From the NCBI RefSeq assembly GCF_001949145.1, contig NW_019091414.1, positions 1 to 26,274 of the forward strand: a stretch of 26,274 nucleotides of DNA, read 5' to 3'. The notes beneath the pieces were generated by a model. That model ran no database searches and had not been told where the DNA came from. It was given only the letters and a program-made list of their open reading frames with translations. Source of the stretch: Acanthaster planci (Eukaryota > Echinodermata > Asteroidea > Valvatida > Acanthasteridae). The position numbers and the translations under genes were made by a program. Below, piece by piece: positions 23,901 through 26,274 of the stretch (position 1 is its first letter; each line of letters opens with the position of its first letter).

Positions 23901-26271
23901 CCTCAAAATGGCACATATAACCAGCTCCTGTAGACATAGTGATAACTGCAGTACTCAGACCTGAATGTTTTGCGGTATTCAGGAAAGGTTGTTTTTGCCT
24001 CTTTGTGTATGTCAAATTTGTACAAGATATGTGACTCTTGTTCTTTGTTAATTACCTTAACACAATAGCCACTGAGGAACGAGAATTACAAGACGTTGCC
24101 ATCCAGGCTAGCACCAGACTAAAGCAAGCATTAATGAATGAGAAGGAGTTCAGAGCAAGACTGGAAGGGCAGTTGGAGGAATGCCAGGTTTGGTAGTTTA
24201 GTATGTGTACTTAGTCAAACACAAAAACAGTTTTGGATGTTTTTATGAGAAGCCTGAAGAATGTGCTCTATAAGTATCGTACCTTTGTCTTGGATACTGT
24301 CTGTTCATTGACCCAGATTGATCACCTGACAGTGCAGTACATGTATATCCGCACATCACACTCACCTTGAGAAATCTCATTCTGCCGATTGCACATGCAC
24401 ACACACACTCGAGAGGCAAGAGCTTCGGGAAGTTCGAGAGCGACCATTGTCACTCACTTTGTCAGTTTTACATCGTACCCATGATACATTTTGTGCATAG
24501 GTTACAAAAGAGTTCAATCAATGGTTGGTTGCCCTTGTATAATAGACTTGTTCCAGTCCTTGAAGCGTAAAAGGTAATGCAGGGACTGACCAGACTACAG
24601 AACACATGAGCTTTTACTCACTGGTACATTACCTGCACTACTTCAGTTACATAATTTTATAAAGGAACAGTACATTTGCAGACGATATCATGTACATGTA
24701 CATCTGTTGTGTCAGTTATACAGTTTGACAGTAGGCCTATCATCTTCTGAACTTCTGGAATTCTATGCTCGTTTCTTTGGATAAATTCCTCAGCCTCAAC
24801 AAAATTAAGACAGAGGTATGACAACAATTGTTGACCGTTGTGATGTGGGATATGACGTTTTGAACACCCAAAGGACACACCGTACCAGTTTACATATACG
24901 TACAAAGACTACACATTCCAAAAGGAACTGGCCTTGCATGGCTAGCTCGGATCATGACAAACACACAAGAACGGTATGTTGACACATTAAGTCCCCATCA
25001 AACGATGTTGCTGTGTAGAAGAAAGACATCTCTTGTTTCTTGCTTGAGCAGAGAAACCACAGTTGTCAAGTTTTGAATTTTTCAAAAAGAATTACATGTT
25101 GTCATGAACAGATAATCAGATGCATGTGACTCAGATCACTTGAAGATTGGAAATTACATGTAAAGCACTCATACGAATTTGGTTTTTGACTTGCCACTGT
25201 GTTAAAGAAGTTTATGTGAATTACTAAATTTAGTCTCGGTACTTTGGGGCTAGTATCTTGTTTATCTACTTCAGGGAAGACCACCAGAATTGCAAAAAAA
25301 TTAAAGCAGCATTAATTGTGTGACAGGCCAAGTTGGAGGACCTGAGGGGCAAGTTGACTGCTTCCCAGAAGGCTGAGGAGGAGCAGAGACAAGCCTTAAG
25401 GGCCATGGAAACAACATCAGCTAAGATGGAGACAGAGAGATTGAACCAGCATGCCCATGAAGTGAGTAAATCCATGACTGCTCTTCCTTACATTTACATC
25501 GTACGTCTTCACTCACGCAGAAATGTTTATCTTTACAAGATACCCAAAATATCACAAATCTGGAGAGTGGAGGCACAGCATTCTTGGGTTGAAGCTGTTT
25601 CTGCTGTGATAGGGTAAATACAGTCTTTAAAATCCAAGAAGGCATATAACACTGAAGCAAAAAAATCGAGGGTGCAGTGCAGCTTCTTCTAGTAGTCATC
25701 AGTAGTCGTGCCAATACAGGTGTTAAAATGACAAAATGATTTTAGCTTATACTGTAACAGGCAGAAAATAAATTACTTTAGTACAAACATTTATAACTGC
25801 AGGTTTTCCTGTCAGGTGTGTGTACCAGACACTAAGCAACTGCAATTGGTATGTGCAGGTTCTACTACAGCCATTGTTCACAACTTTATTCTTTTTGTTA
25901 ATAAAGTATATGCACTTTAATTTTATCGACCAGACATGGTCATTCTCAACCAACGACATTGCGGTATCCAAGCACAAGATTTCAACCAGGGTTTCATGTT
26001 TAATAACATAAAATCTCATGCCTATATTTTGAGAAAATTCGGGGTTGTGTAAGTACATGTATGTATTCAAAAGCGTCAGTGATACATTTTGAATTACTAG
26101 AATTTGGAATAACGGTTTATTTCCTGTATAGGTGAAGAAAGCGCAAGAATATCAGATGAAAGCTGCTGCCATGGGACGAGAGGTGGATCTGGTGAAGGCT
26201 CAGTGTAAGCAACAAGAAGGGAAGATACAACAGCTCCAGGAACTCCTAGCCAGCAGAGAACAGGAACATAG
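8655..26271 (+). CDS. LRRCC1: LRRCC1-like centriolar protein, 12 exons, 3' end outside the window
   Basis: Joined exons are 8655-8935, 10125-10342, 10600-10707, 11385-11443, 11987-12145, 13458-13638, 15095-15251, 15876-16026, 22317-22416, 24069-24187, 25327-25461 and 26132-26271. All junction phases agree and no stop occurs in 602 codons. Residues about 10-165 are SDS22-like leucine-rich repeats, 160-200 an LRR cap, 275-305 a short coiled coil, 306-430 a polar Ser/Pro/His-rich linker, and 437 to the end a charged coiled coil. Short strings recalled from human LRRCC1 recur in the same order: LNLHCN, LQHLDLSSNQI, TLNLSCN, DDNPVCR, KRDTD, RRW-AEQA and EQEHR. Human LRRCC1 is about 1030 residues, so roughly the last 40% is missing here. 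LRRCC1 proteins act at the distal centriole and basal body, and are needed for normal mitotic spindles and ciliogenesis. The start is chosen because the LRR frame opens with MNSGASDGEE as in the short acidic vertebrate N terminus; an upstream coding exon is not excluded. Confidence 0.93.
8936..10124 (+). other. LRRCC1 intron 1
   Basis: 1189 bases, donor GTAAAA and acceptor TTCATTGCAG. It contains the TACATGTA cluster and no recognised gene. Confidence 0.85.
9303..9830. repeat. Cluster of TACATGTA palindromes in LRRCC1 intron 1
   Basis: Overlapping runs such as ACATGTACATGTA occur at about 9307, 9337, 9437, 9497, 9600, 9700 and 9808. The 8-mer is its own reverse complement, so runs can form short hairpins. 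Spacing is irregular, so it is a dispersed motif rather than a clean microsatellite. It explains several spurious small open frames rich in Val-His and Tyr-Met. Confidence 0.7.
10125..10342 (+). CDS. LRRCC1: LRRCC1 exon 2: LRR units 4-5 and start of the LRR cap
   Basis: Acceptor TTCATTGCAG/A; donor CCAG/GTAAAA. Encodes residues 94-166 plus one base. LRKLNLSYNIIKDI completes the fourth repeat, LAHLQLHGNQLDSF the fifth, and the exon ends in DDNPVCRQPG, the hallmark of the cap that follows SDS22-type repeats in LRRCC1. The split R94 makes the spacing GLHSLRSLRKLN agree with the vertebrate repeat length. Translation upstream of 10125 in this frame is intronic shadow. Confidence 0.93.
10600..10707 (+). 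CDS. LRRCC1: LRRCC1 exon 3: LRR cap
   Basis: Acceptor TTTTCTAAAG/GG, donor ACCGG/GTAACA. Residues 167-202 read GYRTAMLHSLPQIQILDG then a short polar tail. YRxxxLxxLPQLxxLDG is the standard cap closing an SDS22-like LRR domain, and joins directly to NPVCRQP of exon 2. The exon is 108 bp. Confidence 0.93.
10708..11384 (+). other. LRRCC1 intron 3
   Basis: 677 bases, with a three-copy 62/63-bp tandem repeat near its end. No gene is seen. Confidence 0.85.
11091..11263. repeat. Three-copy tandem repeat of 62-63 bp in intron 3
   Basis: The string AGTCAGGCTGACTTTTGAGA recurs in units starting at 11091, 11153 and 11216. Units 1 and 2 continue with TGGACATTTTTA, which unit 3 shortens to TTTTTA. The flanks CCATG/CCTTG and ATTTAGTTGTAACA are also repeated. 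CAGGCTGACTTTT has no known meaning to me. Confidence 0.9.
11385..11443 (+). CDS. LRRCC1: LRRCC1 exon 4: short linker exon
   Basis: This 59-bp exon encodes LDQYLEYLLSSDSTCASAQ (residues 204-222) after the split G203. It aligns in order with a vertebrate segment that also reads LExLLxxLxSSDS. Acceptor CACTACAG/GA, donor TCAG/GTATAA. Its small size makes it easy to miss in automated prediction. Confidence 0.85.
11444..11986 (+). other. LRRCC1 intron 4
   Basis: 543 bases, AT-rich, with a few TACATGTA motifs (about 11692, 11785, 11818). No gene is seen; the 79-codon frame at 11500-11739 has no recognised domain. Confidence 0.8.
11987..12145 (+). CDS. LRRCC1: LRRCC1 exon 5: linker after the LRR domain
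   Basis: Acceptor CATTTACAG/GAG, donor CACAT/GTAAGA, 159 bp, phase 0 at both ends. Residues 223-275 begin EPAVNITTPRIDQMLDRFRQRA, which resembles the vertebrate ITAPIDELV region, then become Thr/Asn-rich (VTVTNEAHNQTH). I see no known domain in the Thr/Asn part. Because both junctions are phase 0, skipping this exon would keep the frame. Confidence 0.85.
12146..13457 (+). other. LRRCC1 intron 5
   Basis: 1312 bases, AT-rich. It holds a segment resembling one arm of the foldback element (13026-13087) and nothing else that I recognise. The pyrimidine tract before the acceptor is poor, but the exon 6 frame is clear. Confidence 0.8.
13026..13087. repeat. Segment related to an arm of the foldback element at 7063-7435
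   Basis: AATAAAATCTGGT followed by CACTTAG, GAACATAA and TTCTCC keeps the order and approximate spacing of the same landmarks in the 7063-7200 arm and, as reverse complement, in the 7306-7435 arm. No second arm was found nearby, so it may be a truncated or eroded copy. Confidence 0.45.
13458..13638 (+). CDS. LRRCC1: LRRCC1 exon 6: short coiled coil and basic tail
   Basis: Acceptor GGTGACAG/GTG, donor AGAGAG/GTATTA, 181 bp. Residues 276-335 start with an amphipathic heptad stretch (VRLEQLEKQLADIMTRRQEL) and end in the basic NRKPKR, which continues into DTD of exon 7 as in vertebrate LRRCC1 (KRDTD). The donor is followed within six bases by a transposable element (13645-14494), and the last 14 bases of the exon recur in an intronic tandem array at 14561-14870. 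Confidence 0.9.
13645..13670 (+). repeat. Left terminal inverted repeat of the intron 6 element
   Basis: It starts CAGTAAACTCCGACT and ends GTCGGCATT. The core CGACT-C-AGTCG is itself a short palindrome. Bases 13650-13674 are repeated once in tandem (25-bp period) at 13675-13699, so the end has been partly duplicated. Confidence 0.75.
13660..14450 (+). repeat. Scattered AAGTCGGCATT motif inside the TIR element
   Basis: Copies or near-copies occur at about 13660, 13685, 13750, 13814, 13845, 13902, 14412 and 14440, mostly in one orientation, and the right end carries it inverted (TGCCAACTT). Repeated subterminal motifs in DNA transposons are often transposase-binding sites; that role is inferred here. 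Confidence 0.6.
14469..14494 (-). repeat. Right terminal inverted repeat of the intron 6 element
   Basis: AGTGCCAACTTAGCCGTAAT then TTACTG, the diverged reverse complement of the left end, immediately followed by the TA copy. Confidence 0.75.
14561..14870 (+). repeat. 47/48-bp tandem array carrying copies of the exon 6 end and its splice donor
   Basis: Six full units start at 14561, 14609, 14657, 14704, 14752 and 14799, with a partial unit at 14846. Two variants alternate (units 2+3 and 4+5 form near-identical 95-bp dimers). Each unit begins AGCC(T/A)AAGAG and runs through GT, then CACACCATC(A/T)GCCACACCC. Units 2 and 4 share the 16 bases AAAGCCTAAGAGAGGT with the exon 6/intron 6 junction (13625-13640). 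In one frame the first units would encode a PKRG...HTPSATP repeat, but the 47-bp units shift the frame, so I treat the array as intronic. Confidence 0.88.
15095..15251 (+). CDS. LRRCC1: LRRCC1 exon 7: acidic then basic linker
   Basis: Acceptor AAATGTAG/AC, donor GCAAG/GTTGGT, 157 bp. After the split D336 come an acidic segment (TDQTDESDVESD, potential CK2-type sites by composition only) and a Gln/Arg-rich end (GRQQRQESRQQAR), residues 337-387. The donor sits at the start of a 51-bp direct duplication, so a second identical donor core lies 51 bases downstream; using it would add codons ending almost at once in TGA. Confidence 0.9.
15250..15351 (+). repeat. 51-bp direct duplication starting at the exon 7 donor
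   Basis: 15250-15300 and 15301-15351 are nearly identical; both start AGGTTGGTAGCATGAAAGGT and differ at a few bases near the end. The first two bases are the end of exon 7, so the splice donor is copied. Both copies have TGA a few codons after the junction in the exon frame. Confidence 0.92.
15252..15875 (+). other. LRRCC1 intron 7
   Basis: 624 bases, beginning with the 51-bp duplication. The remainder is AT-rich and holds no recognised gene. Confidence 0.85.
15876..16026 (+). CDS. LRRCC1: LRRCC1 exon 8: Ser/Pro/His-rich linker
   Basis: Acceptor ATGCTGTTAG/G, donor AAACTG/GTGAGA, 151 bp. Residues 389-438 are low complexity (SVSSTSTGSPPSAPEV, then His/Thr-rich) and end with AEQDAEKL, the lead-in to the long coiled coil. 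Only the phase-2 entry gives this frame; other readings of the segment contain the same bases but do not join exon 7. Exons 7 and 8 give about 100 residues between KRDTD and the coiled coil, close to my recollection of the human spacing, so no exon seems missing. Confidence 0.85.
17436..18341 (+). pseudogene. Retrotransposon Gag-like fragment with one in-frame stop and a degenerate zinc knuckle
   Basis: ATG 17436 (MDEWWDLDDGEKRKRIREAL) opens a frame that runs to TAG 18339-18341 with a single TAA at 17703-17705. The stop lies in a 12-base tandem duplication (AGCACTGAGG at 17693 and 17705), so frame is kept after it. The middle part (QFIRGILFDEMLL, LRD, PPSFLSLLSMVRKQEDE) resembles the capsid C-terminal part of Ty3/gypsy-type Gag and of the Gag-derived PNMA/ZCCHC12 proteins. 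Near the end, CFSFSQEGHIRRRC has the spacing of a CCHC knuckle, but the second Cys is replaced. A protease fragment follows in another frame. A domesticated gag gene is less likely, given the stop and the lost Cys. Confidence 0.7.
18431..18790 (+). pseudogene. Retroviral-type aspartic protease fragment
   Basis: In a frame shifted relative to the upstream Gag fragment, CWVDGLDTHCLLDSGSHQVT contains the catalytic D-S-G of the retropepsin family flanked by hydrophobic residues (LLDSGS, VTLIS). About 60 codons later the frame stops; a second frame gives VVVGTSSGLF, comparable with the usual (I/V)-(I/L)-G-T-N segment near the end of these proteases. Stops and a frameshift show it is dead. No reverse transcriptase or integrase follows, so the element is 3'-truncated. 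Confidence 0.6.
19075..19480 (+). pseudogene. Probable LINE ORF1 coiled-coil fragment
   Basis: Two overlapping frames give IETLETKHNKMEEAIQFSSS, IEEIQAKIN, and then, after a one-base slip near 19241, MSDGISKVTTEINTALTKAK, LEEATLQLEPHSRSFNLQF and TAHSLGP. A coiled coil ending in LExxSRxxNLxF followed by an (E/D)xAHxLG block is the usual layout of ORF1 proteins of L1/Tx1-like LINEs. No endonuclease or reverse transcriptase of a LINE is seen beside it. The region from 18936 has an open frame that may be its upstream part. Attribution is by pattern only. Confidence 0.45.
20840..21865 (-). pseudogene. Penelope-like element fragment, reverse transcriptase part, broken
   Basis: Read on the minus strand, the order is TVVNCSPRPLSSTENKVLSL (about 21804-21745), then VEDIIQSTELALQHLSKTAA, then KQAKPPKTNISRQELAAIKN with ILPADKGYATVVMDK (about 21620-21480), then SFDVVSLFFSVP (21100 area) and TSMGSPLSPVLADQFMEEFE (20900-20842). 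ILPADKG-ATVV, FDVVSLF and MGSPLSP are typical of Penelope-like reverse transcriptases. The frame is broken at a run of ten G (21722-21731), near 21640, and by a stop near 21259. The similarity ends before the catalytic YVDD box, and no GIY-YIG endonuclease is seen, so the copy cannot be active. Confidence 0.85.
22317..22416 (+). CDS. LRRCC1: LRRCC1 exon 9: start of the main coiled coil
   Basis: Acceptor CTTGTCCAG/GCC, donor AAAAG/GTACAT, 100 bp. Residues 439-471 read ALMQELDNERERRWKAEQA and onward; the vertebrate counterpart is LVEQLDQEREKRWRAEQAE. This is one of the best conserved blocks outside the LRRs and follows the 6.3-kb intron 8. Confidence 0.92.
22417..24068 (+). other. LRRCC1 intron 9
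   Basis: 1652 bases with no gene. It contains a GTACTCGTACT-rich low-complexity stretch (22640-22806) and a few TACATGTA motifs. 23300-24050 shows nothing recognisable. Confidence 0.8.
22640..22806. repeat. GTACTCG-rich degenerate simple repeat
   Basis: AGTACTCGTACT and close variants recur at about 22652, 22693, 22710, 22775 and 22796, with two copies of GACATCCAA (about 22700 and 22747). It looks like a decayed palindromic microsatellite, distinct from the TACATGTA family. Confidence 0.7.
24069..24187 (+). CDS. LRRCC1: LRRCC1 exon 10: coiled coil
   Basis: Acceptor CACAATAG/CC (weak pyrimidine tract), donor TGCCAG/GTTTGG, 119 bp. After the split A472 the residues ATEERELQDVAIQASTRL and KQALMNEKEFRARLEGQL match the spacing of the vertebrate segment with TTDRLKE and GQLE. 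Charged heptads without Pro or Gly breaks support coiled coil. It ends in phase 0. Confidence 0.9.
24188..25326 (+). other. LRRCC1 intron 10
   Basis: 1139 bases with no recognised gene. One TACATGTA run is at about 24690-24703. Short frames on both strands carry no known domain. Confidence 0.8.
25327..25461 (+). CDS. LRRCC1: LRRCC1 exon 11: coiled coil
   Basis: Acceptor TGTGACAG/GCC, donor CATGAA/GTGAGT (near-consensus), 135 bp, phase 0 at both ends. Residues 512-556 (AKLEDLRGKLTASQKAEEEQ then a stretch ending METERLNQHAHE) are Glu/Lys/Gln-rich heptads. Open reading past 25461 to 25617 is intron read-through. Confidence 0.9.
25462..26131 (+). other. LRRCC1 intron 11
   Basis: 670 bases, AT-rich, with no recognised gene. 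Open frames on the minus strand across exon 11 and this intron are shadows. Confidence 0.8.
26132..26271 (+). CDS. LRRCC1: LRRCC1 exon 12: coiled coil; last exon in the window
   Basis: Acceptor TCCTGTATAG/GTG; the window ends three bases into the next intron (CATAG/GTA). Residues 557-602 contain KAAAMGREVDLVKAQ and LQELLASREQEHR, aligned with vertebrate KASAADREIYLLR and LLALKEQEHR. The split R603 needs the next exon, outside the window. Confidence 0.9.
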
Positions 26272-26274
26272 GTA

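Noticed and set aside
25421-26070. Minus-strand open frames near the end of the window
   Set aside because: They overlap exon 11 and intron 11 in antisense and show no domain.
1-26274. CRISPR array, tRNA, rRNA or bacterial operon
   Set aside because: The repeats have no regular spacer structure, I saw no clear tRNA or rRNA signature, and the intron-exon organisation is animal nuclear DNA.

Overview
The window is animal nuclear DNA, most likely from a marine invertebrate. Every confident coding segment is a short exon flanked by AG acceptors and GT donors, introns are 0.26 to 6.3 kb, and the palindrome TACATGTA is scattered through much of the sequence from about 5.1 kb on. I cannot fix the species; an echinoderm, amphioxus or hemichordate would fit, and other marine invertebrates are not excluded.

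The main content is one plus-strand gene from about 8.6 kb to the right edge. Twelve exons were assembled by eye; their phases agree at every junction and give 602 codons plus 2 bases. The product matches LRRCC1 (also called CLERC; related to VFL1 of Chlamydomonas), a centriole and basal-body protein. It has SDS22-type leucine-rich repeats and an LRR cap at the N terminus, a low-complexity linker, then a long coiled coil. The 3' part lies outside the window.

Left of the gene (1 to 8594) I see no intact gene. It holds a decayed C-type lectin domain exon on the minus strand (3230 to 3426), a five-unit minisatellite (5990 to 6190), a foldback element (7063 to 7435), and a small hairpin around a TATA-like sequence 0.3 kb before the first coding exon.

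The introns carry the mobile DNA. Intron 6 has an 850-bp TA-flanked terminal-inverted-repeat element inserted six bases after the exon 6 donor, followed by a 47/48-bp tandem array whose units repeat the last bases of exon 6 together with its splice donor. Intron 7 begins with a 51-bp duplication of its own donor. Intron 8 (6.3 kb) collects three unrelated retroelement remnants: a gag plus aspartic-protease fragment, a probable LINE ORF1 coiled-coil fragment, and a Penelope-like reverse transcriptase fragment in reverse orientation.

I did not find evidence of a new multi-gene system. The most unusual feature is the repeated remodelling of LRRCC1 splice-donor regions by a transposon and by tandem duplications.
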